Of a DNA stretch of 64,000 bases, positions 1 to 13,600 are shown piece after piece. Source of the stretch: Callaeas wilsoni (Eukaryota > Chordata > Aves > Passeriformes > Callaeidae); assembly GCA_013398955.1 (NCBI GenBank), contig VWPU01003977.1, positions 28,523-92,522 of the forward strand. Direction: 5' to 3'. The notes beneath the pieces are model-generated. The model saw only the letters and a program-made list of their open reading frames with translations. It did not search any database and was not told where the DNA came from. Within the stretch, counting starts at the first letter, position 1, and each line of letters starts with the position of its first letter. The translations under genes and the position numbers were made by a program.

Positions 1-1025
1 CCTAGAAATAAAAATAAAACCACTGCATCAGAGTAGAGGAACTTCACTAGTAGGGTTCTGCAGGGCTCCGTAGTAGGGCAAGTTCTCTTCAACAACTTCA
101 AAAACAACTTGGATACAGAACTGAAAGTAATACTAAGTTTCCTGATGACACTAAACTGGAAGGAGCTGTCCACTCCCTCAAAGGCAGAGAGGCCTGCAGA
201 GTGACCTGGACAAACTGGAGAGATGAGCAATCACAGTATGAAGTTTAACAATGACGAGTGCTAGATTCTGCACCTGGGATGAGGCAATCCTGGATGTACA
301 GACAGACTGGGGAATGAGACGCTGGAGAGAAGGACTTCAGAAAGGGACCTGGGAGTCCTGGTCATTGGCAAGTTGAATATGAGTCAGTAGTGCCCTGGCA
401 GCCAGGAGGGCCAAATGTGTCCAGGGGAGCATCAGGCCCAGCATGGCCAGCTGGACAAGGGAGGGGATTGTCCTGCTCTGCTCTGCACTCGAGTGGCCTC
501 ACCTCAAGTCCTATGTGTAGTTTTGGTCACCACAATATAAAACAGACATTAAGCTGTTAGAGAGCACCCAAAGGAGGGCCAAGAGGGTGGTGAAGTGTCT
601 GGAGAGAAGTCTTTTGAAGAATGGCTGAGATCCCTTGGTTTGTCCAGCCTGGAGAAAAGGGGACTGAGGGGAGATCTTATTGTGGTCTTCAACATTCTCA
701 TGAGGTGAAGTGGAGGGGCAGGCAATGATCTCTTCACTCTTGTGACCAGTGATGGGACTTGAGCAAATAGCATGAAGCTGAGTCTGGGGAGGTTTAGGTT
801 GGATATCAGGAAAACACTTTTCCCTCAGAGGCCTGTTGAGCACTGGAACAGGCTCCCCAGGGAAGGGGGTCACAGCACCAAGCCTGTCTGAGTTCAAGAA
901 GTGTTTGGACAACACTCTCAGTCACATGCTATGATTCTTGTGGTGTCCTGCACAGAGCCAGGAGTTGGACATGACGATCCTAATGGGTCCCTTCTAACTC
1001 AGAATATTCTACCATTTTATGATTC
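1..1025 (+). mobile_element. CR1 LINE, 5'-truncated, 3' part of ORF2 plus 3' end
   Basis: This is the 3' kilobase of a CR1 (chicken repeat 1) non-LTR retrotransposon in forward orientation. It enters from the left edge, so its true start is not visible. Reading forward, the degraded ORF2 shows the reverse-transcriptase segment encoding a DDTKL-like motif near 145-160, then the familiar downstream blocks (FNND..CRFCTWD near 245-275, RDLGVLV near 345-365, LEKRGLRGDL near 645-680, RFRLDIRKTLF near 790-825, HWNRLP near 840-860). Frameshifts and stops interrupt it. The end, near 1005-1025, is a decayed version of the CR1 tail (TTATGATTC) with no poly(A), as expected for this family. The open frames on the minus strand between 511 and 915 are antisense shadows. 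Inactive fossil copy. Confidence 0.9.
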
Positions 1026-2746
1026 CACACATACTCTGCCTGCAAAAGAATGCTCTGAGGGCATACAGGACAGCATATTATTTTTGCTGGTTTTTTTACT
1101 AAACATCAGTACAGCAGGCATTTAGAACATATTTTGCCATGTATGAAATTCCAGTGAGAGGGACGAAGCTGTGGTCTAATGAGTCAGGAGTCATGTAGCT
1201 TTAACCAAGGTCATAGACTGTAGTCAAAAAGCAGTTTTCAAAAAGGACTCAGACAGCTCCTTCTTTTTTTCACCATACACTACCTCATAGTTACCAGTTC
1301 TCTACCCATGTCTTGCTATCAGTGTATGCCTGTTCTCATCCTTCCTACTTGTTAGGGCTTCTAGTCCATTCCTTTGAAACAAACATTCCTTTAAATAATG
1401 CATATGGTGAGATGGGTCAAAATACATATTCCTGCTAGGGTTTGTGGAGATAGGTGCAATTAACAAGGGTTGACCACACTGACTTTTTAAAATTGTATTT
1501 TCTTACAGCAAAGATGAAGCTCACCTTCCCTGCATAGCTGAGCTATGTCATTGTCCATAGTAAGACCAGTCACTGTAAGTGATTCAGGCCTTTATTTCTT
1601 TCCTGTGGCTTATTGAAACTGTCTTTACTCTTGAAGGTCAGTATTTCCAACTAAAATACTTTTTTTCATCTCCCTTCAGAGTGTCTTCCAAGCCATTTAT
1701 AGTTCTTCTTCATTGTCGTCTCTCTTCTAGACCCTTTGCATTCCTTGTTTCCTCATATTATTTTTTAGCAGGAATCTTCCACTCATGCTGTGGTGATTTT
1801 TTGCCTTTCCTTTATATACCTTTTATATATTCTCTGTATGCTTAGTTTACATATTTGTAGCCTGATACTGTAACTTAGTTCTGGTATTTCCCTAAGCAGG
1901 AGGACAAAATAATCTAAAAGTCTCCCAGTTGAAGACCTGAGGCCTTATGCTATCTTGGTTCTCTATAGGAACCAAGGCTGGAACCAGCTCTCTAGGACAT
2001 ATTGTTATAAACAGGATACAAGCCTCATCTGAGGCGGGGAGACACTAGAAGTTGTCAGAACATGGAGACATTACTTTATCTATTAAGCTTCTCATTGGGG
2101 AATCTCTATCAGATATGCTATTTTGGAAAGTCTATAAATATTTTATATGCATCACATCCTGCATTTTCGACATTTTCCACCTTGTCAAGTTGTGCACCAT
2201 AAGGAACCTTATTAAACGAGGTAAAACCCTTTTTATCCCCTTAACTGTGTCTGGCTCATAATTCTAGGACCAGAGAAAAAGGCATCACCATAAATGAAAC
2301 CTCATTTTGAAATACCTTTCTCTCAGTTGATTTTTAGGAGACTTTTCACAACCTGAATGCAACATTCAGGAAACTAAGAAAATAATGTAATCTGATTCTA
2401 TGTTCTGAGGTAGAAAATGACCTCTTGCTGGTGGTAGAGAATAGCTCCCAACCTCCGACTTAAGCTGTACAATATTTCTTATTTAACTAAACAGAGCATT
2501 TGAATGAGACTGCAACAGGAGACTTTACAGGGTGAGGTGACATGCCTAGTCCACACTCATTTAGCTTTGACTTGGTGTGACCAGGGAGTTGATACAGCAT
2601 GATTTGTTATAATAAGAATCTCACAGCTCCCAGAGCTTTTCTCATTCTTTTTATGGCTTTCCAATTTGCCTGGCTGCCCTGTTTCCTTCAGTATAATCAG
2701 CTATTTGCAGAGGTGATATTGCCAGCTGATGATACAGACACTTGGC

Positions 2747-2768
2747 TGATGTAAATTAATTTACATCA
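2747..2768. repeat. Perfect 22-bp palindrome with paired TAAT/ATTA cores
   Basis: The 11 bases TGATGTAAATT are followed directly by their exact reverse complement AATTTACATCA, with no spacer. The centre holds AATTAATT, so it offers two overlapping homeodomain-type TAAT/ATTA cores in dyad symmetry. The symmetry breaks immediately outside. It could be a dimeric transcription-factor site or a chance or mutational palindrome; the sequence alone does not decide. Confidence 0.85.
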
Positions 2769-4944
2769 TTAGTCTGATTCTTAGTACTGTGTTGCCCTCA
2801 GAGCACTGATATTAAACAGTGACATCACAAAATGAGCTGAAACTCATTGCAACAAAGTAGTAACTTCCTAAGAACATTATTTCCTTCTCTGTACATAATC
2901 TTGTAGTTCGCTTTGACCATGACCTACATCTAATTTAAGAGTCAGTAAAAATTAAGTATATATTGCAAACCAAATTTTTAAGGTACTTATGTGACATGTT
3001 GGACAATTTAAACTTTAAGTTAACTTCTTACTTCTTCTATAAGCACAGTGCTACTATGATAGAAACTCTTAAAAAATCTGGTGATGAGTGACAAAGAATT
3101 TATATTCACCTAGCATCTGAGATTAGGAAAGATCACAACACCAAAAGCTGTATATAAAAAATTGCAAAGCATCACATTACTGACAGATCACAACTTCCAG
3201 CTTAAGTGGGCACAACCATTTATTCTTCTATGCCCTTCCATACTGTCCATTGCTCAGCATTTTATTTATATCAAATATTTCATACATCTGTAAAGTACTA
3301 GATGCCTCCATGATCAGACTGGTTATCTACAGGATGGTATAGCAGGAAAATGAATGAAGTTGCAATTGCTAGATAGTATCAATATGGAAGTAAAAAGTAT
3401 TGGACTGTTGTTTTATATATCAGCAATACAATTTTTTTTAAATCCAGCAACATATAGACTAATCAGGTTTTTTGTCATTTTTTTCTGACCTGAAAACCCT
3501 CCCCATTCTTCTGCTTCTCATTCAACATTCCTAAGCATGAAGACCCACACAACACTGAGATCAAAGGAAGATTTCCATTGATTTCAGTAGTCTTTGGATA
3601 GAACTAAAACAAAAAAAATTATCACAAGTATGTCTTAAACCAGTATACATTTTAATTTTAATAGAAAAGGGAAGAAATGTTGCTCTTATTTATGTTCCAT
3701 TACTGCTATCTCCCTGAGATAATTGGAAACATTTTCCCTACTGTTTCTTTTATGGGGACTGTGGAGGAAAAGGAAGAGACAGAAAGGTTATTTTGAAATG
3801 CGCATCTGAAATCTTCGAGTCCATTACCAATTCATTAATGAACACAGCCCCCTGTGATGAAATTTTGGTTAAAAATTGTTAATCTGAACTCAGGAGCTGT
3901 TTGATTCACAGCAGCAACCACTGCCAATTTGAACTGATTGGTGGTGCACATTTCTAGTTGTATTACTTTTCCTGTTTTCTTCCAACTAGTTCTATCTAAT
4001 TTGTTAGATGATTCAGGCTTATTTAAGTTTTGGAAGAAACCTAACTCCATTTTATTAAGAAAGTAACTTTAAAATAGTACTTTGATTAACTATCCATGCC
4101 CTCCATCTGCAGGACTTCTTCAGTCAAATGCTGCATTACAAGCCTGCCACTGTAGCTCATGACTGTGATCAAATGTCCCAGTAGAAACTTCTTTAGGCAG
4201 GCAGGATCAAAACTACATCTACTGAGCCAATGCACCCAACCAGACTTCATACTGACCTTCCCCCAGGAAACAGAGAAGTTTTCTTGTAATTTGCATACAG
4301 CTGCTAAGTGTCGCTCAGTGCAGTCTTGAAGTTTCCCCCAACAGCTCCTTGTAGCATTTTAATCAATAATTTCTAATGGCAAATGACAACAGTGAGAAAG
4401 GCCACCCTGCTAACTGTAGGAATATCATAAAAATTGAGAAATAAACAAGAAATGTCACAAGCTTTCTAGTGAATGTTCTATGACATACTGTTTGTGTTAA
4501 ACTGCTAATCAGTCTTGATTCTATGATAAATTTGAATACTAATCCTTTCTGAATAGGGATTAAGCTTCAGCATGTAGAGGAGAGATTCATTAGAATTCAT
4601 CTCATCAAGACACAGCTTGAACAAAGTTGCACAGCACTCTGTACCTCAGACCTTTCAGTGCTGACAACCAATTGCCAAACCACCACTGAGTGGCTAAAAT
4701 CAACAAACTGTAACTTATGAATGCCTTTATTTTCTCAGTCAGAAAGTGATGATGTGTTGTGTTGCTGTCTGGAGAGGACTATCTTTAGGCAAAATGCTTT
4801 CTGATTAGTTACAATAGACAAACCATCAAACAGTCCTGAAAAAGATGACAATAAGTAAGGGAAATTCAGTGGAGATCATGTTGACAGAGTATGAGCATGA
4901 ATGTTTTGAGGCCCCATCTGTTGATTTATGTATTATTGGCCCAC

Positions 4945-4982
4945 TAATTTCACTATTGTATGGGCTCACAATAGTGAAATTA
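4945..4982. repeat. Perfect 15-bp inverted repeat, 8-nt loop
   Basis: The left arm 4945-4959 (TAATTTCACTATTGT) is matched exactly by the reverse complement at 4968-4982, separated by the 8-base spacer ATGGGCTC. Pairing stops at both outer ends. A perfect stem in otherwise diverged AT-rich DNA suggests a fairly recent origin, for example a template-switch mutation. It is too short for a microRNA precursor. Confidence 0.85.
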
Positions 4983-7900
4983 CTTCATTGATTCAGCATG
5001 AATCAGACTATGTATTAATGCATTGCTGGAATGCCCTTTCCCAGGAAACATACACACTCTGGAATAGCTTTGACCTTCTTCAAATCGTATTCATGCAAAC
5101 GCAATGGTGGCTAATGCAAGATGTGGTGTGTGCTTAAAAGCAGTTTATATTTCTTCAGCTACAGGGTAGAATCAATGAGTGTTTTGACCACGAAATTAGC
5201 AGGGCAAACTCTCCAAACTTTTAGGACTCTTTTCTCAGTGTCAACTAAATTGGCATAGCTTTGATGAACACTTGGAGATTTACTGATCACATAAACTGAA
5301 TATATTTGGAGTATTCCATGATACACTCTGCTGTTGCAGGGAGAAATGTCCGCAGGCACTCTGAACTAAAATGCTTTGTTTACAGCAAATTGTGCATGGC
5401 TATGCAGCATTTACAGTTCTGTGTGCTCTACAAGTGCCATATAGCCATACTCAGGGACTCTCTCACAAATAATTCCCTTTCTCTGTCTGTCTGACACTAC
5501 TCCAGCAAAACAGTAGATGAAGAACCAGGGGCAGAATAAAAATAACCTTGAGACAGGTCATTATTCACAAGTTTCAGCTTGTAAGGAGCACTTCACAGTC
5601 CAAGTCTCATTCATTATAAGCAGCAGAAGTGTTAGCTAATTAATTTGAAACGTGTGTAAAAAAATCAAACTAGAATTCAGATGTGGCATCCTAACAGTGC
5701 CACATCAGCTGGTGTTGACCACTTTTGCAGGGACTGCAAGCTTCAAAAATCAATGCGTGGATCTCACTGACCCCATAATGAAGTTGCTCATCTGGAATAT
5801 TAGACATTGATCCGTTTGGGTTTTGTAGCTTTGACATACTATTCAACATATTCCCTTCTTTTGAAGACAACTTCAACCTTTTTGAAAGTAAGTATTCTTT
5901 CAAAGAGAGAAAAGCAGCCATACAGTATGCACATCTGTGTGGGAAAAAGAAGACACATCACAGTCTATGAAAATTTCCATCCACATCATTGTAAAGCTGT
6001 CCAGAAGTGCTGGTAAAAAGCACCATGACATGGTTGATGCTAAAGTAAATGGTATTACTAGATAATAACTTTCATAATTTCAGTTAGACTCCTGTGAAAA
6101 CCTCAAATTTTTGCACATAATGCACTGATATACAATTTTGGCTTTTTCAGTCAAATATCACTTATCGTCCCCAATAATTAATATTTTATTGTCTATTTTC
6201 CTCACCTATGACTCATGACAGAAAGATAGATTCTCCTTGAAGGTGGTTAGACAGTGTCATGCAAATGAAATGTACAGCAATGTCAAACGTTAAACAAAAA
6301 ACCCAACAGAAAATCACCGGCAAAAGTGCTTGTATGGAAACCTGGACTAGTTGCATCCAGAGATCTTGGGATTATTGAACATAGGTAGGGGTTCTATGCT
6401 TTGAATGGCCTAGCAAAAATATCTGTTTCACCCAAGACCATCTCTACATCTGGATGCTGCATACAATTTTAAAAAGAACTCAGTGGAACATTATGGTGTA
6501 ATTTCTGCTTCAATGTGTTGAAGACTTTTTCTCACAAATCATTAAAATAGAAATCCTAAAAACTCCTTACATTGAGAAAACATCTTAAAAGAAAACTTAT
6601 TATTGAATAAAATGTTGATTTAATATGAAAAGTTGGTCTCACAAAACTTGCAGTATCTTACTTATTGCACTGGATTTACCTTTCAAGGTGCTAAAGCTAA
6701 CACTAGCTTTTCATAGAAAAAGCTGCTACAAAACTGCAAAGGCCTTTAAATACTACCTGTTCTGGAGAATGTACTGGCACATTCTCTACCCTACAGATTC
6801 AATGACAGTTAGTGCCCAGTTGAGGGCATGAAGAAGAAAGTCCAGGAAAGGTGTGCAAGCTGACAAGTGCAGGGCAAAGGGTCTGCTCTGTCTTAGAAGT
6901 GACGTCTGACTGTGATTGTCTTGTCAAATGTCAAATGTTGCCACAAGTCAGCTCTGAATTTGGACCTTATGGTCAATTCAAATTGTAGTAATCACACAAG
7001 AGACAGACAAGAACAGTAATTTCTTCTGCAGTAAAGTCAAGCTTTCACTTTTTATCAGAGATGAGTTCTAAAAAAATGTCATGCTCATTGTATTATCTTT
7101 CTGTTTTTCCTCTTGTCATCATATAGTTCCAGTGTCTTTCAGAAAGCACACATATGAAGTCTTGTATGCTGTGTAAGTTTTACACTTGAAAGCTGTAATT
7201 TGTTAGACTACATTAAACAGAGGTTTTGTTACAATATAGGAAAAATAATTATGTGTAGTACATAGCAGGGTGAAATTTAACATATGAGAGTGAACTTTAA
7301 ACAGAAACCTATTTGCTAAGAGATTGGTTCAAAAGAGGAGTTGCATAGCCATCATTTCCTAATGGAATATGCTTCAAGGTGTATCTGAGAAAATAATCCT
7401 ATATTATCCTACATTGGGATAGTGAAAAAAGCTCTGTAAGATTATCCAGCCTTTCTCTGTGCTAATACAAGATGACAATATTCTTGAGAACCTTGCCAGT
7501 TCAATATTAAATAATTTATATGTTGAAAACTCTCCCATACCCTTGGGAGACTTACAATCCACCAGACCTCACTTCCAGAGTAGTGTTCCTGATCCTGATC
7601 CTTCTCCCAGCTTTATTCTAATACCCTTAAATTAATTATGTTTCAACACCTGTGAGTAACAACCTCAGTTCTGTGACAGTAGTTACAACATCAATTGGTC
7701 ATAAATGGTTTGGAGGTTTTTTGATCATTTGGCACTTATTCAGTCAAGCTATATACAAGCAGCTTGTCAATTTTCCCTTGTAATCCTTCTCTTTTTGTCC
7801 TGCTGATCTTCAAGCTGTTCTTTTCAAAATTCCCTTCCTATAGCAAGTAAGTCTCCCAAAGTGCCTGTAACTAGAGATCTATAGCCTCTGTAAGGTATTT

Positions 7901-9550
7901 AGAATTATTTTCTTTATGAATATTCCTGTATGTATAGGTTGAAATACATTAATTTTGAGCTGTGTGTTTTTTTCTGGGTTAAACCATGGCCAAGCATATA
8001 TCTGTTTCGGAATGGTCAAGGTGTTCTGTCCCACCACTAAATTACCTTGGAATTAAAATACATAAAAGTGGTTAGAAGCACTCAGAAAAGCAGCAGACCA
8101 CTCAGATGGCTGTACTGTTTCTTCAGATCTTAGGAAAACCTTTTGTTTTTCATCTGATGGTAGAAACCTGAAAGGAAACTCTGCAATGTCCGAGATTTTC
8201 TTTCCACACATGAATATTACTTGTCTTGCCTTTTCTTCCTTGCACAATTCCTGCTGGGCTGTACTGTACCGGCCATTTTCCTGGAAGAGGAGTCTATTAA
8301 GCCAGTCTTTGCTACCAGCAACATAACAACTCTCCTAGTTCAGGTCAGTACTCCATACAGACCAGCACCACAGCTAGTATTTAAAAGGGGCTGAGACACA
8401 GAAGAGAAGCTATGTGCCATAGTGACAAGGTGAGGTTTGAGTTTCACTCTTTCCTAGCAGTGTTCCCCTTCTTGTGACCAATATACACCACTTGCTCTGC
8501 AAGGACTGAGATCCAGATCACACTAGGAAATGGATTGTAAGGTGTAAGCCCGGGCATAAGCATTTAACATGAGTAGGTATCTAAAGATGGATAGTCTCCA
8601 GCTGGATGGAACACATCTGGGGACAGGATGGGCACCAGAGTTATAACTTGGTATCTGCAGTGTGCCATTCCTAATAATGGCCTGAACCATCTCTGGGGGA
8701 AAGTCACAACCCCTCTGGTGTGTGCTTTGCCCAACATAGAGGTAATGCTGTTGCCCAGGGAAACACAGAGCCACAAAGCAAAATGTAAACAAGTCTAGTC
8801 TGAAGAACATAAAAGGCATAACTGTATGTGCCTGAAGTAGAGACCTGGAAAGGAGCAAGATATTTTTAATCTAGATGTTTTTTTGATATTTTACCTGTTT
8901 AACAGAACTCAAAGGGTGCATTTTCCAAGTATTTGTCCACTCTCTGTGAAACTCAGGTATGCTTCTTGTATTCACAATGCTGTTTCACAGGTTTACTGCC
9001 CAGTAAAAACAGTTTATGCTCAATTCTACATGTTTTACAGTAGATAATTCTCATACAGCTGAAATTGCTGTCAACAATTAAGTTTATTACTGCTGTTTTA
9101 TGATTGGTTTGTAAATACTTCTGAATTTCCCACATGTTAGGAATTCAGGCTGAAGTGTTTAATTTTTTTTTTTTTTAGATTATATTCAACAGCAAGTTAT
9201 GCTTGCTTCAAGAAGATTTATCAAAGGATAAGTACTTGTCTCCTCTCAGGGACAGACTGTCAGCTATGGAAAAAAAACAAACTGTATAGGAATTTCATGT
9301 TTAATACTCAGCCAAGGAAGATAACAGATAGGGAAGTATACACTTTGTGCCAGGGTCTCACATTTTTCAGTACATGGGGAAAATATGCTTTCACATACAG
9401 TGAAAGCACAGCACATCTAAAAAAATTCTTCAGTTTGAAGACAGTCAATAAAGAGTTTGAAGCTAAGCCATAAGTGCTGAATGAAGCTGGGGTCTGGGAG
9501 GAAAATAGATAGTACCTAACTGTGTAATTAAGGTACGCACATGAGGGATG

Positions 9551-10640
9551 ACCTGGTGGGTTGATCCTGTCTGAATGCCAGGTGCCCACCAATGCCATTC
9601 TATCATTTCTCAACTCATCAGGGCAAAAAAGATAAAACAAAAGGCTAATGGGTTGAGATAAGAACAGGGAAAAAGCATTCACCAACTGCCACGTGGGACA
9701 AACAGACATGACTTGAGGAAATTTATTACCAATTTATTATAAAATCAGAGAAGATTAATAAGAAATTAAACTAAAACAGAAAAAGAAAAATTAAAATTAA
9801 AAAAAAGAAGTAAAATGAAGCTCCCACCCCTCCCTTCTTACTAGGCTTAACTTTATTCCTGATTCTCTCCCTCATCCCCACCAGTGGTTCAGAGAGTCGA
9901 GAAGTGAGGGCTCTGATCAGCTCACACATGCTGTCTCTGTCTCTGCTACTGCTTCCTCCTCGGGTGGAAGAGTCCTCACATTCCTCCCCTGCTCCAGTGC
10001 AGGGCCCTTCCCATGGGAGATAGTCCTGTATGGACTTCTCCAATGTGAGTCCTCCCCAAGGGCTGCAGTTCTTCACAAACTACCCCAGCATGGCTTTCCT
10101 GTGGGGCAGCAAGTCCTGCCAACAAACTTGCTCCAGCATGGGCTGCTATCTCCATGGGTCCACAGGTCTTGCCAGGAACCTACTACAACATGGATTTTCC
10201 ATAGCGTCTCAGCCTCCTTCAGGCAGCCACCTGCTCTGGTGTGCGGTCCTCCGGGGGTTGCAAGTGGATTTCTGCTCCCCCTTGGGCTTCTGTGGGCTGC
10301 AGGAATGCAGACTACCACACCATGATCTTCACCAAGGATTGCAGGGGAATCTCTGCCCCAGCACCTGGAGCACATCCTTTTCCACTGACCTTAGTATATG
10401 CAGGGCTGTTTCTCACTCTCCTCTCCTCTGGCTCCAATTGCTACTATGCAACAACTTTTTTCCCCATAAATATGTTATTCCAGAGTCACTACTTCTGGCA
10501 ATGAGAGGCACAACCAGTGCAGCAGCGGTTTGCCTTGGAGCCATCTGGCGCTGGCTCTATCAGATATGGGGAAAGCTGCTAGCATCTATTCAAAGAAGCT
10601 GCCCTTTTCACCCTCCCTGTACCAAAATTATGCCATGCAA
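9551..10640 (-). mobile_element. ERVL-like long LTR, copy A (solo LTR or LTR remnant)
   Basis: A long endogenous-retrovirus LTR in reverse orientation, about 1.1 kb. Read on the minus strand, the U3 side begins near 10640. A series of imperfect sub-repeats follows, each around a GCTGGAGCA-type core with CAGCCC or GACCC (roughly 10330 down to 9990), then an A/T-rich segment with a polyadenylation signal (AATAAA as TTTATT at 9733-9738). The U5 end carries blocks such as TGCCAGGTGCCCACC (9577-9591 on the plus strand) and finishes near 9551. It is clearly the same family as the LTR at 62308-63397, which lies in the opposite orientation. No gag or pol sequence flanks it. The 237-codon plus-strand frame at 10030-10743 runs antisense through it and is not a gene. 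The U3 boundary is uncertain by some tens of bases. Confidence 0.8.
9733..9738 (-). promoter_or_regulatory. LTR polyadenylation signal (AATAAA on minus strand)
   Basis: The hexamer lies at the position where this LTR family carries its poly(A) signal. The equivalent site in the sister copy is 63215-63220. Activity in a fossil copy is unknown. Confidence 0.55.
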
Positions 10641-13600
10641 ACTCAATATGGAAGAATTAATAGTGCACACGCCACTTTTCTCTAGCACTTTTCCTTGCTT
10701 TACTTTACTTAATTGTCCCGTAATGCAATTGTGTGGTAATTAATAAATATCTGTATGAGTCCAAGGCTTGCATCCTTCCCTTGGTGGTTGTGAGTAGACA
10801 TCTCTGCCTGATTTTCTATATGCCACCTGTCATTACTCTTTATATGAAGAAATTGTGGTACTTCAGTGGTAAAACTTGTCTTTACATAGCTAGAGGTTGG
10901 TTTTACTTGTGATATCTTCAGCCTTCAGTGCATTTTCTACAGTAGTGCTGGAGAAATATAGCAGAACATACCATGCTTGAAGATTGCTCTCAGTTTATCT
11001 CTAAGAAACACTGGAAAATGCATCCAAAAGTCGAGGGAATAAGAGTATTTGAATAATTTTGTAGCTTGCATGCTTCTATGCTATCCATTGTGAATGATTT
11101 TTGCAGACACAGAGCCCTTAGTTCAACAGTTTCATTGAAATCTGAACACACTTCTAGTTAAGCTTCTTCTACAGCTTAGAAGAAGACAATACTGGAAAGG
11201 TGTTTTTGCTGGGTGCATTTCTGTGCTGTATTTACCATTTTATTTAAGTTTCTTCAGCATATTCAGAATTATTTCTGTGATACTTCATTTTAATATGGGA
11301 TTCTTTCTCACTCATACTATTCCTTTGTCAATACCAAGACATGGTACAACATCTATGAATTTAAAGTCAGACTACCTATCTAGACTCAGTCAGCAATGTA
11401 GCGTCGCAATAAAATTTGTACAAAGCTACCCTTCAGAAGATTTATAATACGGTAGCATTATCACAACATTTATGAAGTTTCTGGGCTGGTTCATCTTCTT
11501 TCCTCAGAAAGAGGGACTGTTTCTCATCATAGTGTGAAACTGCATGACTTTGGAGAAGAAATACTGCCCACTACTAAAGATAAAGCAGTTAACTGACAAC
11601 ATTTATTCCAGGTATAATATAGCAGTCTCACTTTAGTTGTTATTATTATAAGTAATCAATTGAAAAATATTGACAAATACTGAAAAGTATTTACATGTAG
11701 AGAGAATCTTGGATTATATGGAAATGAGAAAATTTGTAGCAAGTACTAGACAATGCCATTAAGAGATTTTTTTCCCTGTGCAACACAGAAGCTGATATCA
11801 AAGGAATGAAGTGAGAGTTTGATTTGCTTTCAGTGTGATACATTGGCAAGAAATTTGATAAAATATTGTAGAGATCTTTTTAAACACCTCAGCTTTATTC
11901 CTGGGAATGCAATGTTGAAGTTATGGCATTCACAAAAGCACTGACACTCAGCTCTATAGATATTGTTAAAAATATGAATCTAGTTAGCAGTAGATATTTT
12001 TTCTTCACGTCTCCTTCATCCTAAGGTGTGTGGTGCCAAATGCACTCAGTATATCAGAGGGATAGTCAGGGATGAAATTAGCTCTCTTTTTGTGCTACTT
12101 AGTCACCTGTGCATTTCATCTCCCATATTACCAATGTTTTAATGTTCTCAAACCACTTAGAAGTGGCCCTTAAAATGATCCTTAAAGAAAAGCCAGTGAA
12201 AACATTTAATAAATTGTATTGAAATGATCATTAGTACAGAAAGGCGAAAGTACTAGAGCTGAACCCATAAATATCAGACTTTAATATACAAGTATGTACG
12301 TATCTACACGCAATTTGTAGAGAGAAAAATATACATCTCATTTCTTCCTTATCTTAGTGTTTTTATTTATAGCATTCGATGGGTAGATTCCTCAGTCAAC
12401 TTGAAATAACTAAAAGAACAATTAGTCTCATTATTTCTTTCCTAAATAACTATAGAATAAGGCAGCCAGAAGTTTGCTGGTGGTACAGAGGATGGCTAAA
12501 TTATTTGATTTTTCTGGGTAGAAACTATCCAAGGAACACCATAAGTCCTTGAAAACATACTGTATGGAATTCCTTTTGCTTCATTAGAAGGAATTAAAGG
12601 CATTGGTATCATGTCTATAACTGCTCAAACACCTTGACTTCAGTAATTAACATTTTTCTACTCTTTTCATCCAACTGGAAAAACCAGAAATCTGCTTTAG
12701 CAGGATCAAGACTGATTGTATTTCTTACATTTGGAAATCCTTGTTACTGTTAGGATGCACACTTGGAACTTCAAGTGTCAGAGAAGAACTCAGAGGAAAT
12801 TATTTAAAGTGAATTCATTACTTAATTTAAAAGGGAGTTATAAATTTCTATAAGAAGATGAATACTTTCCTCACTAACTATCTGGTTTTGATTTCAGGTG
12901 TCATGAGCTCTGTCTCTTTCAGGATACAAGCAGCCAACTTTAAGAAAAGTGATATATCTCCATAGCCTCTGTGCAACTTTTTAAGTTCCCTGAACACAGC
13001 AAGACTACTACAAGACTAGGCTGAACTCATGTGGGACCATCAATTGTATGTAACACTGTCTAGCTTTTAATAAGGACTTCCATAAAAAGCAGACTCTCCC
13101 CCACTGCCCTAACTTAAGCCAACACATGGAATGTATGGTGTTAATAAATACATTATGATATTTTGGGCCAGGTTTGGGTGGGGGAATCATGTGAAATTCA
13201 TAAGAGATTAATTCTGTAGTACAGATAACTGGTTCTGAAGTTTAAATCTCAATTAATTCGCACTGTATGTGGTTGGAGTTTGTGAATATAGATGATGAGA
13301 ACTTTAGCCTAGTTGCAGTACAGCATTTTGTTAGATATAAGATTCAAAACTGAAATATCCTTAGAACTCATGGCTTTATTTTCAGAGTATATTCTCTGTT
13401 TGACCTTGATTTTTGATTCCTAATGTTATCACAGTTTGGCAACTTCTAGTGAAAGATCTGTGTGACTGGAAAGCAAGCTATAAGAGTTCACATTTTAAAA
13501 AGCCATTTTAAAATGGGCAATATTTATCTAAACTTCATTTAGATGCGAACACTTTCAGATAATGGAATTGTCTGTAGCAGTGTTTGCTATCATTTACTGA

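Larger units (their letters stand above)
1026..9550. other. Unique AT-rich DNA, no gene recognised
   Basis: No protein-coding exon, RNA gene or clear transposon is visible here. Open frames are short (under about 115 codons) and resemble nothing I recognise. Two exact inverted repeats, at 2747-2768 and 4945-4982, are listed separately. The stretch from about 2540 to 2900 has the texture of a conserved non-coding element (palindromic TAAT/ATTA motifs, few simple repeats), but that is an impression only. A segment near 7440-7800 faintly recalls very old CR1/L3-type sequence and was not called. Confidence 0.6.

Noticed and set aside
511..915. 134-codon minus-strand frame
   Set aside because: Antisense to the CR1 ORF2 C-terminal region; a shadow of the repeat.
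7440..7800. Sequence faintly like an ancient CR1-type repeat
   Set aside because: Too diverged to support by eye, with no diagnostic motif.
9308..9709. 133-codon minus-strand frame
   Set aside because: It straddles the LTR U5 end and unrelated flanking DNA, so it cannot be an old conserved gene.
10030..10743. 237-codon open frame on the plus strand, the longest in the window
   Set aside because: It runs antisense through an ERVL-like LTR. The sister LTR at 62308-63397 gives a similar but interrupted frame in the same antisense register (sharing HGLQGNLC), so it reflects repeat sequence and not a conserved gene.
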